Below, piece after piece: positions 1 to 7,776 of a stretch of 63,647 nucleotides of DNA. A program made the translations under genes and the position numbers. Position 1 is the stretch's first letter. Each line of letters starts with the position of its first letter. Source of the DNA: an uncultured Collinsella sp. (GTDB lineage Bacteria > Actinomycetota > Coriobacteriia > Coriobacteriales > Coriobacteriaceae); contig CAADTZ010000098.1 in the NCBI GenBank assembly GCA_900752015.1, forward strand, positions 1 to 63,647, written 5' to 3'. The notes below the pieces were generated by a model. That model searched no databases. It had not been told where the DNA came from and worked only from the letters and a program-made list of their open reading frames with translations.

Positions 1-429
1 CCGCCTCTCGGCGGCCTTGCGAAAAACAAATCCAAGTTAGACCATTTCAAATGGTTCGATGTCTGCCCGGATGCGACACTCGGAAGTGTCCATCCTCGCA
101 GTATCCGGTTCTCAAGGTGCACGCCTGCGCGGCTCATCCGGTTCGACCGGGCCGCGCGGCAAGGAGATATATTGCCAGACCGGAGGGGCGCCGGGGGCGG
201 GAATCGCGCACTCCATATTTTGTTCACAAATGAATAGGTCCCTCAGTCGCATCACTGAGGTTAAAACTGAAGCATTGGCTTCTGATATTGGCGATGACCA
301 GCTGTTTTATGAGTATTGAGACATCGGTCATCTCTGGAGCGCTACTTTACTCCAAAGGCATCAGCTATTTGTTTCCCATCGGTAAAAGGCGGGTTTTGTT
401 CGCCAAGCGTTCTTATATATAGATAGATA
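1..429. other. Gene-free stretch with several small hairpins
   Basis: I see no convincing gene here: the open frames lack ribosome binding sites and resemble no protein I know. Several short perfect or near-perfect stems are visible, including one at 1-14, one at 41-55 and CCTCAG/CTGAGG at 241-260. The first hairpin with its tail (CGCCTCTCGGCG then CCTTGC) resembles the middle hairpin of the tRNA-Gly element near 9411-9432, so the window edge may cut through another copy of that repeat family. Confidence 0.4.
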
Positions 430-517
430 CGGGTTCGAACCCGTGCACCGGCAACAAAAAAGACGGCCAACCGAAGTTGACCGTCTCAACAATCTTTGGG
501 TGGGCCGTCAGGGGTTC
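430..517 (-). repeat. Partial second copy of the tRNA-Lys-associated repeat
   Basis: Positions 430-462 are an exact 33-base duplicate of 609-641, followed by a terminator-like hairpin (461-486) and a 17-base copy of the tRNA-Lys 3' end (501-517, identical to 677-693). The order matches the intact unit next to the tRNA, so this looks like an older tandem unit. The hairpin differs in sequence from the one at 641-662 but keeps the pairing. Confidence 0.7.
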
Positions 518-676
518 AGCCTGCTTCGCAGGCGGCCGCTGCGGCGCTTTCGCGCCTTGCGCGCTGCGCTGGCAAACGCTCACGCGTTTACTCAGCTCCG
601 CGCCCCGACGGGTTCGAACCCGTGCACCGGCAACAAAAAAGCGACCAACCGGAGTTGATCGCTTTCTATTCCATGG
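501..676 (-). repeat. tRNA-Lys-associated hairpin array
   Basis: Read on the plus strand, this unit starts with a truncated direct copy of the tRNA-Lys 3' end (501-517). Three hairpins follow (519-533; 543-556; 574-589, AAACGC/GCGTTT), then the linker GCTCCGCGCC, a palindromic T-arm-like block CGGGTTCGAACCCG (609-622) and the tRNA terminator. The same order occurs beside tRNA-Gly and tRNA-Ser(CGA). There is no coding capacity. It could be a non-autonomous mobile repeat or a product of template switching at the tRNA end. Confidence 0.7.
635..662 (-). terminator. Terminator of tRNA-Lys
   Basis: On the minus strand GCGATCAAC pairs with GTTGGTCGC (one G-U pair) and is followed by six T. It lies 12 bases beyond the tRNA 3' end. 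Confidence 0.85.
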
Positions 677-749
677 TGGGCCGTCAGGGGTTCGAACCCT
701 GGACCTTGGGATTAAAAGTCCCCTGCTCTGCCAGCTGAGCTAACGGCCC
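674..749 (-). tRNA. tRNA-Lys (anticodon TTT)
   Basis: The minus strand folds as a complete 76-base tRNA with encoded CCA. The acceptor is GGGCCGT paired with ACGGCCC, the anticodon loop reads CTTTTAA (TTT), and the T-loop is GGTTCGAACCC. A promoter lies just upstream and a terminator just downstream, so it is a single-gene transcription unit. Its 3' end is duplicated in the neighbouring repeats. Confidence 0.97.
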
Positions 750-758
750 GCGGGTGGC

Positions 759-787
759 ATTGTACCACGGTCTGGGACTATTCCCAA
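759..787 (-). promoter_or_regulatory. Promoter of tRNA-Lys
   Basis: On the minus strand TTGGGA (-35, 782-787) and TACAAT (-10, 759-764) are separated by 17 bases and lie 10 bases upstream of the mature tRNA 5' end. The -35 box overlaps the 3' end of the aminopeptidase gene. Confidence 0.7.
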
Positions 788-2058
788 CTCCATTGGCCGT
801 TCTGGAAAATCACAACTTCACGTCCATCAGGCGTAATGCCCGTAATATCGATGTCGTCCGTGCCGATCATAAAATCGACGTGCGTGCTCGAGACGTTAAC
901 GCCATGCTCCAGGAGCTCTTCCTTGGACATGTCGTACCCACCCTCGATGCATTCGGGGAAACCGACACCTAGCGCGAGATGGCAGCTAGCGTTCTCGTCA
1001 TAGAGCGTGTCATAGAACAGAACGCCGCTTTCGCGGATCGGAGTGTTCTTGGAAATGAGCGCGACCTCGCCCAGATGAGCGGCACCTTCATCGGTGTCAA
1101 TAATGCTCGCAAGCGTTGCCTTGCCCACGCGGGCGTCGTAGTCCACCACGCGGCCGCCCTCGAACTTAATCCAAAAATCTTCGACTTTATTGCCGTGGTG
1201 GATGAGCGGCATGGCCGAGTACACGATACCGTCGGCGCGCATGCGATCGGGCGAGGTGAAGACTTCCTCGGTGGGAATGTTGGGGAAGAAGGGGTGTCCA
1301 TCGGGCGTCTTGCCCTTGCCGCCGGCCCACTCGTGACCCTTCGTCATGCCAATCGTCAGATCGGTTCCATTTGCCGCGGTGTAATGCAGGTAGTCGAAAC
1401 GATTGTCGTTCAGGAAACGCAGGTTCTTTTCGAATGCGGCGTCATGGAGTTCCCAGTCGCTCTCCGGGTCCTGGCCATCGGCGCGCGCAGTGTGCAGAAT
1501 CGCATTCCACAGTTTATAGATTGCAACCTCATCGGCGTCTCCTGGGAACACCTCGTGCGCCCAAGCCACGACCGGAGCGCCGGCGATGCACCACGGATTG
1601 ATGTTGTAATCCAGTCCACGGCGGAAAACTTTGCACTGCGTATTCCTCGCCTTTGATGCCGCGGCCGGCTTGGCTGGATCGATGCCCTTGAGGGCCGCAG
1701 GATCCGCACCTTCGATAAAGACAAAGCAGGCACCATCCTGGGCCAAGGAATCCAGCTGCATGCGCTTCCACTCGGGTGTCTGCTCAAAATAGCTTTTCTC
1801 GACATGCTCGTACGTGAGCCTCGTCACGGCATCATCGGCCCAAATGACCGTCACGTGGCCGGCGCCGGCAGCATAGGCCTCCGCGACCACCACGCGCGCA
1901 AACGGCGCGCACTCGACCGGAGACTGAACGACGACCTCCTGGCCGGGCTTGACGTTTACGCCCTTGCGGACGACCAGGCGCGCGTAGTTTTTAATCTTGG
2001 GCTCCAGGGCCTTCATGCCCTCCAGAGCCTCTTCGACCGTCAGGGCAGCTCGAATCAT
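778..2058 (-). CDS. M29-family (AmpS/AmpT-like) aminopeptidase
   Basis: A predicted cytoplasmic metallo-aminopeptidase of about 426 residues, the usual length of the M29 (thermophilic aminopeptidase) family, which removes N-terminal residues from peptides using two metal ions. The C-terminal half keeps the expected ligand-bearing segments: EEVFTSPD, LGEVALIS and SSTHVDFMIG, which supply Glu, Glu and the His-x-Asp pair. I chose the second Met: GGAG stands 7 bases before it, whereas the Met four codons upstream has no binding site. It is the last gene before tRNA-Lys. Family assignment is confident; substrate preference cannot be read from sequence. Confidence 0.92.
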   Translation of the reverse strand: MIRAALTVEEALEGMKALEPKIKNYARLVVRKGVNVKPGQEVVVQSPVECAPFARVVVAEAYAAGAGHVTVIWADDAVTRLTYEHVEKSYFEQTPEWKRMQLDSLAQDGACFVFIEGADPAALKGIDPAKPAAASKARNTQCKVFRRGLDYNINPWCIAGAPVVAWAHEVFPGDADEVAIYKLWNAILHTARADGQDPESDWELHDAAFEKNLRFLNDNRFDYLHYTAANGTDLTIGMTKGHEWAGGKGKTPDGHPFFPNIPTEEVFTSPDRMRADGIVYSAMPLIHHGNKVEDFWIKFEGGRVVDYDARVGKATLASIIDTDEGAAHLGEVALISKNTPIRESGVLFYDTLYDENASCHLALGVGFPECIEGGYDMSKEELLEHGVNVSSTHVDFMIGTDDIDITGITPDGREVVIFQNGQWSWE

Positions 2059-2089
2059 GTGCCACTCCATCTATCTATAGAACAGTAAA

Positions 2090-2117
2090 AAGGCGCGCCG
2101 CAAAAACGACGCGCCTT
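2090..2117 (-). terminator. Terminator after the purC operon
   Basis: The stem AAGGCGCG/CGCGCCTT is followed on the minus strand by TTTTTA. It lies 30 bases beyond the stop of the two-membrane-segment protein. Confidence 0.8.
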
Positions 2118-2147
2118 ATATCTTAGCGATAAGTATGTATGCAAACG

Positions 2148-2723
2148 CTACTTCTTCTTGGAGTCCTTCTTGTCCTCCTCGGCAGCCGCGCGCTCAATAA
2201 GAGCGTTGAGCTTGTTCTCGGACATGCCCTCGGCCTGCGCGCGGTACATGTTACGCAAGGGACGAATACGAGCGAAGTCATAGATAAAGTCGCCCAAAAT
2301 GATGACGTAGGACAAAACAATGCCGACCATCTGGACAGGGCTGGACACCATGCCAGCGGGAGCGAAGTACAGCGAGGCCCAAATTGCCACGACGAGCACC
2401 ATGCCAATGGCGAGCACAATCCACCAGATGCGACGGCGCTTGGTGTAGTCCTCGTCCTGCTTGAGGAGGATATTCGACACCGTATAGATGCGGTCCTCCT
2501 TGGCGCGCTGCTTAGCCTTGCGGGCGCGCTTCTCCTCTTTAGAGAGGCCCTCGAGGTTCTCGCCCTTCTCGAGCTCTTTGCGGCGTGCCTTAGACGAAGC
2601 CGGCACGACGCGAACGGAGCTCGCTGCTTGGCGGGCGGGCTTAGCAGATGCGGCAGACTTGCGCGCAACCCCGGTAACTTCGTGGGATTGCGTGCGCTTG
2701 TTCGTGGCGCTACGGGTACTCAC
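2148..2723 (-). CDS. Two-transmembrane-segment protein of unknown function
   Basis: A 191-residue protein. Residues 1-90 are basic and rich in Ala, Lys and Arg and look disordered or coiled-coil (an ELEKGENLEGLSKEEKRARK-type stretch). Two hydrophobic segments follow, at about 100-122 and 128-146, then a short charged Lys-rich tail. The start is GTG, placed directly after the TAA stop of purC with no gap, so translation is probably coupled to purC. I do not recognise the family. The basic head and coupling to a purine gene do not define a function; it may be a lineage-specific membrane protein. Confidence 0.75.
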   Translation of the reverse strand: MSTRSATNKRTQSHEVTGVARKSAASAKPARQAASSVRVVPASSKARRKELEKGENLEGLSKEEKRARKAKQRAKEDRIYTVSNILLKQDEDYTKRRRIWWIVLAIGMVLVVAIWASLYFAPAGMVSSPVQMVGIVLSYVIILGDFIYDFARIRPLRNMYRAQAEGMSENKLNALIERAAAEEDKKDSKKK

Positions 2724-3611
2724 TTATGCGTTCTCCTTCATGCTTGTGAACTGGGAGCCCGTGATGATCTGGAAGGCCTCGCGATAGCGCTCGGACGTGC
2801 CATCGATGACCTCGGCGGGCAGGTGCGGTGTCTCCCCCGTCATATCCCAGTTGGCCTTGAGCCAATTGCGGACGAATTGCTTGTCGTAGCTAGGCTGGAT
2901 CTTGCCCTCCTCGTAGCTGGCAGCAGGCCAGAAACGGCTGGAGTCGGGCGTGAGACACTCGTCGATCAGCGTGACCTTGCCATCGATGACACCAAACTCG
3001 AACTTGGTGTCGGCAATGATGATGCCACGGGTCGCGGCGTACTCGGCGGCAGCCTTGTAGATCTTGAGGGAAAGGTCACGAATCTGCGTGGCGATGTCCT
3101 CGCCCACGATCTCGCAGCAACGCTCGAACGAGATGTTCTCGTCGTGGTCACCGATCTCGGCCTTCGTGGACGGCGTGAACAGCGGCTCAGGAAGCTTGGA
3201 AGCCTCGGTCAGGCCCTCAGGCAGCTGGATGCCGCAGACGGTGCCGTTCTCGTCGTAGGTCTTCTTGCCCGAACCGGTCAGATAGCCGCGGACGATGCAC
3301 TCGATAGGAATCGTCTGGGCCTTCTTAACCAGCATGGCGCGGCCAGCGAGGTAGTCACGATACTCAGCAAACTCCTCGGGGAAATCCGCCGGGTCGATGG
3401 AAACGAGATGGTTGGGGACGATGTCGGCAAACTTATCGAACCAGAATGCCGAGATGCGATTGAGTACCTCTCCCTTAAACGGAATCTCGTCGGGAAGAAT
3501 GAAGTCGAACGCAGAAATGCGGTCGGTGGCGACCATCAGCAGGTTTTCACCGGCATCGTAAATATCACGAACCTTGCCACGGGAATCCGGACGACGCTCC
3601 ATCGTTGTCAC
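2724..3611 (-). CDS. purC: Phosphoribosylaminoimidazole-succinocarboxamide synthase (SAICAR synthetase)
   Basis: Catalyses the ATP-dependent condensation of CAIR with aspartate to form SAICAR in de novo purine synthesis. The N-terminus carries the typical nucleotide-binding opening RGKVRDIYD, followed by ATDRISAFDFILPDEIP and the downstream CIVRGYLTGSG motif. Length (about 295 residues) fits the longer purC type. A GTG start eight bases after AAGGAG is preferred to a GTG three codons upstream that touches the binding site. The downstream unknown membrane gene begins immediately after its stop. purB, purA and purD are elsewhere in this window, so the pathway genes are dispersed. Confidence 0.96.
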   Translation of the reverse strand: MTTMERRPDSRGKVRDIYDAGENLLMVATDRISAFDFILPDEIPFKGEVLNRISAFWFDKFADIVPNHLVSIDPADFPEEFAEYRDYLAGRAMLVKKAQTIPIECIVRGYLTGSGKKTYDENGTVCGIQLPEGLTEASKLPEPLFTPSTKAEIGDHDENISFERCCEIVGEDIATQIRDLSLKIYKAAAEYAATRGIIIADTKFEFGVIDGKVTLIDECLTPDSSRFWPAASYEEGKIQPSYDKQFVRNWLKANWDMTGETPHLPAEVIDGTSERYREAFQIITGSQFTSMKENA

Positions 3612-3642
3612 GTGAGTCACTCCTTACCTAAATACGACAGAA

Positions 3643-3662
3643 ATGCGGGTTCTTTCCCGCAT
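3643..3662 (-). terminator. Terminator after the two-component operon
   Basis: The stem ATGCGGG/CCCGCAT lies between the sensor kinase and purC; on the minus strand it is followed by TTCTG, a weak T-run. It probably ends the regulator-kinase transcript before purC. Confidence 0.55.
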
Positions 3663-3720
3663 GTTTTCGCAAACTCGGAGCGGCAGGGACGCGGCCCCTC
3701 CTTCACCGAATAGCGAAAAG

Positions 3721-5286
3721 CTAGTGCTCCATTGTAGTAGATGCCGCGTCTGCCGTGTGCTCGCGGGGCAGATGAATTGTAAAAGTCGTACCCTTTCCAA
3801 GCTCCGACTCCACGGATATGTAGCCATGGTGACGCTCGACGATCTGCTTGGTCACGGCGAGGCCAACGCCCAGGCCGCCAGCTTCGCGGGCGCGGCTGGC
3901 ATCGGCGCGCCAAAACCGCCCGAAGATGCGCGACAAATCGTCCTTGGCAATACCGATGCCGGTATCAGAAACGGCAATGCTGACGTGCTTGCGGTCACTG
4001 AGCACCGACACCACGACCCAACCGCCCTCGGGGGTGTAGCGCATGGCGTTGCTCATGAGGTTGATAACACATTGCGTGATCATGTCGGGATCGGCCTCGA
4101 CGACATCGTCGTGACCCTGGGTCTCGTCCGCAAAACGCAGGCGCAGATCGCGGTCGACAAACAGGCGCTCCTGGGCATTAACGATGGAACGCACGAAAGG
4201 AACCATGTCCACCGGCTCAAGGTTGAGCGGAGCCGTGCTGTTTTCCATGCGCGACAGGTCGAGCATCTGCTGCACCAGACGAGCCAGGCGACGCGTCTCG
4301 GAAGCAACGGTTTCCAAATGCTCATCGTCGGTGGGATACACGCCATCCTGCATGGCCTCGACCGTTGCGAGCATGGCCATAAGCGGCGTGCGAAGCTCGT
4401 GTGCAACGTCTGAGGTCAGGCGCTTCTCGTGTTTCATATCCTTCTCGAGCGAAGTGGCCATCTCATCGAAGGTCTCACCCAGCTGATCGATCTCGTCATC
4501 ACCGCGCAGTCCCGTGCGAGCCGACAGGTCGCCGTCACGGATTTGCTTTGCGGTACTGGTGATGCGATGAATCGGCTTGGTGAGCATGCGCGACACGAGC
4601 GATCCGATAACGACCGAAATGCAGATTGCAACAACCGCGGCGAGGGCCATGGCGTTAAAGGTCTTCTCCCTAAACGCAGAGTCCGCCTTGGTGAGCAGAG
4701 CGTCGGAGCCGATGGCCCACAGCTTTACCTGTCCGACATGCTCGCCGGAAGACGTTACAATCTCGACGTTAGCAACGCTATCGGAGTCGGTTGGAGCAGA
4801 CGAGACCGGGCTATGCGATGCCCTCTTGCCGCTCGTGTCGTCGGTCGTAGCCTGGTTTTCGCGTACATCGGCGGTGGCGCTTGCCGAGGGCCAGGAATCG
4901 TCATAAACGATCACACCCTTTTTATTGACGACCTGCATGCCCAGATCGTCGGAAACCAAACTCGACGTTGCGACCGTGCGCAGTTCTCCCGCGGTCCAAG
5001 AGCCGTTTTCCTCATATGAGGTCGCCAACTTCTCGGCAGCGGAATTTGCGATTTCGACGATATTGGAGCGTGTGTAATCCGAAAAGACCGTGCCCCACAC
5101 AACAGAGACAACGCCCACCAGCACCAATACCGTCATGAGCGATGTCAGAGCAAAAGCAAGTGCCATGCGCGAGGGATAGCTCATCGTTGGCCGTGAATCG
5201 GAACGAGGCGTGTTCCAACTAGCCTTGGAACCCGCCTCGCTCTCCTGCTTGTGCTTTTGTCCGATTTCAAAGCGCGCAGGTGTCAT
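3721..5286 (-). CDS. Membrane sensor histidine kinase (HAMP-HisKA-HATPase)
   Basis: A 521-residue class I sensor kinase. A cytoplasmic head (1-40) precedes transmembrane segment 1 (about 41-66). An extracytoplasmic sensor region of roughly 140 residues follows, then segment 2 (about 208-228), a HAMP linker and the H-box SDVAHELRTPLM with the phosphorylated His near residue 296. The ATPase domain has the N-box NLMSNAMRYTPEGG, DTGIGIAKDD and GGLGVGLAVTKQI. It starts 11 bases after the stop of the response regulator, so the two form one operon. The arrangement resembles PhoR/ResE-type kinases, but the signal cannot be inferred from the sensor region. Confidence 0.93.
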   Translation of the reverse strand: MTPARFEIGQKHKQESEAGSKASWNTPRSDSRPTMSYPSRMALAFALTSLMTVLVLVGVVSVVWGTVFSDYTRSNIVEIANSAAEKLATSYEENGSWTAGELRTVATSSLVSDDLGMQVVNKKGVIVYDDSWPSASATADVRENQATTDDTSGKRASHSPVSSAPTDSDSVANVEIVTSSGEHVGQVKLWAIGSDALLTKADSAFREKTFNAMALAAVVAICISVVIGSLVSRMLTKPIHRITSTAKQIRDGDLSARTGLRGDDEIDQLGETFDEMATSLEKDMKHEKRLTSDVAHELRTPLMAMLATVEAMQDGVYPTDDEHLETVASETRRLARLVQQMLDLSRMENSTAPLNLEPVDMVPFVRSIVNAQERLFVDRDLRLRFADETQGHDDVVEADPDMITQCVINLMSNAMRYTPEGGWVVVSVLSDRKHVSIAVSDTGIGIAKDDLSRIFGRFWRADASRAREAGGLGVGLAVTKQIVERHHGYISVESELGKGTTFTIHLPREHTADAASTTMEH

Positions 5287-5297
5287 ATGTGATTTCC

Positions 5298-6020
5298 CTA
5301 TTTCTCGTCCGACTTATCGGTCTTGGCCGGAGCCTCGAAGCGATAGCCGACACCATGGACGGTGTAGAGCCACTTGGGCTTCTTGGGATCATCGCCCAGC
5401 TTGGCGCGAAGATTCTTCACGTGGCTATCGATGGTGCGCTCATAGCCCTCAAAGTCATACCCGAGCACTTTCTCGACCAGCTCCATGCGGTTATACACAC
5501 GGCCGGGATGGCGGGCAAGCGTGGTGAGCAGCTTGAACTCGGAAGCCGTCAGATCGACTTCCTTGCCCTCGACCAAGATCTTGTGGCCCGAGATATCGAT
5601 GACCAGATCGCCGAAGTCGAGCACCTCGACGGCGGGCTCGTCGGCCTGATGGGCACGGCGGAACAGAGCACGAACGCGGGCGACGAGCTCGCGCGGCGAG
5701 AACGGCTTAATCAGATAGTCATCGGCGCCGAGCTCAAGACCGATAATACGGTCCTCGATCTCGCCCTTAGCCGTCAGCATGATGATGGGGACATCCGAGG
5801 TATCGCGAATGGTGCGGCAAACGCGCTCGCCGGGAATCTTGGGGAGCATAAGGTCGAGCACGACCAGGTCGAACTGATGCTTCTCGAACTCCTCGATCGC
5901 GGACTGACCGTCGCCGACGCCCACAACCCAGTAGCCTTCGCGCTCGAGATAGGCAGCGACGGCGTCACGGATTGCCTTCTCATCCTCGACCAGCAGAATC
6001 TTTTTTGCATCTGAAGCCAT
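5298..6020 (-). CDS. OmpR/PhoB-family response regulator
   Basis: A 240-residue DNA-binding response regulator. The receiver domain (about 6-120) has the acidic pocket VEDE, the phosphoacceptor Asp56 in VVLDLMLP, the Thr in MLTAK and the Lys in YLIKPFSP. The C-terminal winged helix (about 138-230) has the typical LTASEFKLL and GYDFEGYERTIDSHVKNLR segments. I placed the start at the Met preceded by GGGGGG; the reading frame extends seven codons further upstream without a site. It is transcribed ahead of its partner kinase. Target genes are not evident. Confidence 0.94.
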   Translation of the reverse strand: MASDAKKILLVEDEKAIRDAVAAYLEREGYWVVGVGDGQSAIEEFEKHQFDLVVLDLMLPKIPGERVCRTIRDTSDVPIIMLTAKGEIEDRIIGLELGADDYLIKPFSPRELVARVRALFRRAHQADEPAVEVLDFGDLVIDISGHKILVEGKEVDLTASEFKLLTTLARHPGRVYNRMELVEKVLGYDFEGYERTIDSHVKNLRAKLGDDPKKPKWLYTVHGVGYRFEAPAKTDKSDEK

Positions 6021-6075
6021 AACACGGCCCCCCTGTCTCAATTAGCTAAGAACAAGCCCATTTTAACGCACCTGA

Positions 6076-6114
6076 GCCCGCCGGATGCCGCTATGACGCG
6101 GCAGCTCGGCGGGC
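6076..6114 (-). terminator. Hairpin between lipoprotein gene and response regulator
   Basis: An eight-base GC stem (GCCCGCCG/CGGCGGGC) encloses a second stem TGCCGC/GCGGCA. On the minus strand it lacks a strong T-run, so it may terminate weakly or stabilise the lipoprotein mRNA. Confidence 0.5.
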
Positions 6115-6173
6115 GGTACTCACAATTACAACGCGTTTATTCCCCTGTTGGCGCCTTTTTAACCCCTCTAAGC

Positions 6174-7385
6174 TTAAAGAGAGAATAGGCGTGCAGTGAC
6201 CGTCTCTGGTATACCCTGGCTGTTGCGCACCGTGGCGTACGTAAGGAATGAGTCCGACTTTCCCGCCGTAGCTGGATAATCGCCATACTCCAAAGCGCGG
6301 TCGGGCGACAGCAGCGAGCCATAGGTCTTGGCAGAGGTGTCGATCAGGAAATGCGACGCCTGTACCTTAACAAGGTATTTATTCTTCTTGCCAGCCGCAC
6401 ATGCAAGCGGCTCGCGGGACAGGAAGAGATACGGCCCTCCCTCATTACCGATATACGTGCCCATATTGCCCAGGCTGCCCACGCCACTATAGGTCGCCTC
6501 GATAGAAAACACGAAGGTATCGCCCATATATACGGCCTCGAAAGGCGAGACTGACGAGGGAAGAACTAGCTGGGCACGTTTGGTGTTGTTGCCGTCGGTC
6601 AGATCGATTGCCGTTATGCCGTAGTAGACGCCCTCGTCGTTGCGGACACGCGGCGAGATGGTCAAAATGCCGTCGCTCGCGCGCGGGGCCGATGCAAAGC
6701 GGCCCGTCGATTTCCAAATTACCTCGGCCTTGGATTCATCAAGCGAGCGACGATAGCAAAACGAATCACTACTCGTTTTATTGCCGCCTGCCGAAGGCAT
6801 TTTATACCAGATGACTGATGACCCGAACGCCGTGAACAGGGGCGGATCATAGTCCTTGCCACCTCGATCGAGCTCAACCACGTCGCCAGAGAGCGAAGCG
6901 CCCGACAGATTTTGAGCGTAGAGCTTCCACGATGAATTGGCAAAGTTCATCTCAACCCACGCGAATACGCCGTCGCCGGCACGGACATCGTAGAATGCGT
7001 ATCCCGTGCCCTCGATAGGATCCTCGATTAATGTGGTAAGCGAGCCATCGCCCAGGTTGAGCACGCCGAGTGTGTTGGCGTGCAGTGCCGATGCGGGCGC
7101 CATCATCGCCGCGGCGTAATCGCCGTCGCAGTAGTACAGCAGCGTACCCAGAGGCAGCGTCCACGATGACGCCGGCTCAAGATCGATGTCGACAGCCTCA
7201 TACTCATCCGTAATCGAGATGATTTTGGAATCGTCCTTGATAACCTGCGGCTCGCCGGCGGCATCATCGCTGGTACCCGTTTTTTTCGAGCATCCGGCAA
7301 GCACCGTGGCAGCGCCCGCGGCAGCCCCACCGAGTACAAAGCCGCGACGCGATATTCCGTTCTTGATGTGATCGGCGATACCCAT
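6174..7385 (-). CDS. Secreted lipoprotein with Tat-like signal, unknown function
   Basis: A 403-residue exported protein. The N-terminus has the twin-arginine stretch SRRGFVLGG, a hydrophobic core and the lipobox LAGC (Cys near residue 32). It is therefore predicted to be exported by the Tat route and lipid-anchored. The mature part is rich in short beta-type segments (SSWTLPLGTLLYY, DGVFAWVEM, SSVIWYKMP, FVFSIEA), suggesting a beta-propeller, but I recognise no catalytic motif. Its ATG overlaps the stop of the upstream TSCPD gene by one base (TAATG), so the two are translationally coupled. Function unknown. Confidence 0.8.
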   Translation of the reverse strand: MGIADHIKNGISRRGFVLGGAAAGAATVLAGCSKKTGTSDDAAGEPQVIKDDSKIISITDEYEAVDIDLEPASSWTLPLGTLLYYCDGDYAAAMMAPASALHANTLGVLNLGDGSLTTLIEDPIEGTGYAFYDVRAGDGVFAWVEMNFANSSWKLYAQNLSGASLSGDVVELDRGGKDYDPPLFTAFGSSVIWYKMPSAGGNKTSSDSFCYRRSLDESKAEVIWKSTGRFASAPRASDGILTISPRVRNDEGVYYGITAIDLTDGNNTKRAQLVLPSSVSPFEAVYMGDTFVFSIEATYSGVGSLGNMGTYIGNEGGPYLFLSREPLACAAGKKNKYLVKVQASHFLIDTSAKTYGSLLSPDRALEYGDYPATAGKSDSFLTYATVRNSQGIPETVTARLFSL

Positions 7386-7648
7386 TAGGCGATCTCGGCG
7401 CGAGCGGCCTCGATAGCGCGCGTAAGCTGGTCGGCGCAGGAGGTCTTTTTCATACCGCAGGTATTACCGGCGAGAACCTCGATTACGCGATCGGCGGGAG
7501 CGCCCTCGACCAGCTTGGAGATAGCCTTGAGATTGCCGTCGCAGCCGCCGGTAAACTCAACGCCCACCACCTTGTTGCCGTCATCGGAAAGGTCAAGGTG
7601 AATATTGCGAGCACACACGCCCTGAGGCTTGTAATCAAACGAAATCAT
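7385..7648 (-). CDS. Small TSCPD-domain protein (TIGR03905-like)
   Basis: An 87-residue protein matching the small TSCPD family. It has four spaced cysteines: GVCARNI near the start, GGCDGNL, NTCGMKK and the family signature TSCADQL. The cysteines suggest metal or Fe-S binding, but the biochemical role of stand-alone TSCPD proteins is not established; the domain is also found at the C-terminus of class II ribonucleotide reductases. GAGAGGGG precedes the ATG. It is the first gene of a two-gene unit with the secreted lipoprotein, to which it has no obvious functional link. Confidence 0.85.
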   Translation of the reverse strand: MISFDYKPQGVCARNIHLDLSDDGNKVVGVEFTGGCDGNLKAISKLVEGAPADRVIEVLAGNTCGMKKTSCADQLTRAIEAARAEIA

Positions 7649-7712
7649 GCGATCCCCTCTCAGAATGTTATTCGAGACGACTATTATCCCCGTCTTTCCC
7701 TAAATGCAACGA

Positions 7713-7750
7713 GGCGCTTTGCCGGCAACACACATTACCAGCAAAGCGCC
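7713..7750 (-). terminator. Terminator of purB
   Basis: A perfect 10-base stem GGCGCTTTGC/GCAAAGCGCC lies 27 bases beyond the purB stop. The T-run on the minus strand is weak. Confidence 0.65.
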
Positions 7751-7776
7751 CTAAAAAGCTAACGTTATGCCCGAAC

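Noticed and set aside
501..693. CRISPR or integron-type array at the tRNA repeats
   Set aside because: There is no set of identical repeats with unique spacers, and the integron attC core motifs are not seen; the hairpins differ in sequence between units.
443..743. Overlapping open frames in the tRNA-Lys repeat region
   Set aside because: They run through tRNA fragments, hairpins and a terminator, have no ribosome binding sites, and exist only because the repeats are GC-rich.
2139..3713. Long open frame opposite purC and the membrane gene
   Set aside because: It is antisense to purC and its neighbour, both of which have clear homology; long antisense frames are common at this GC content.
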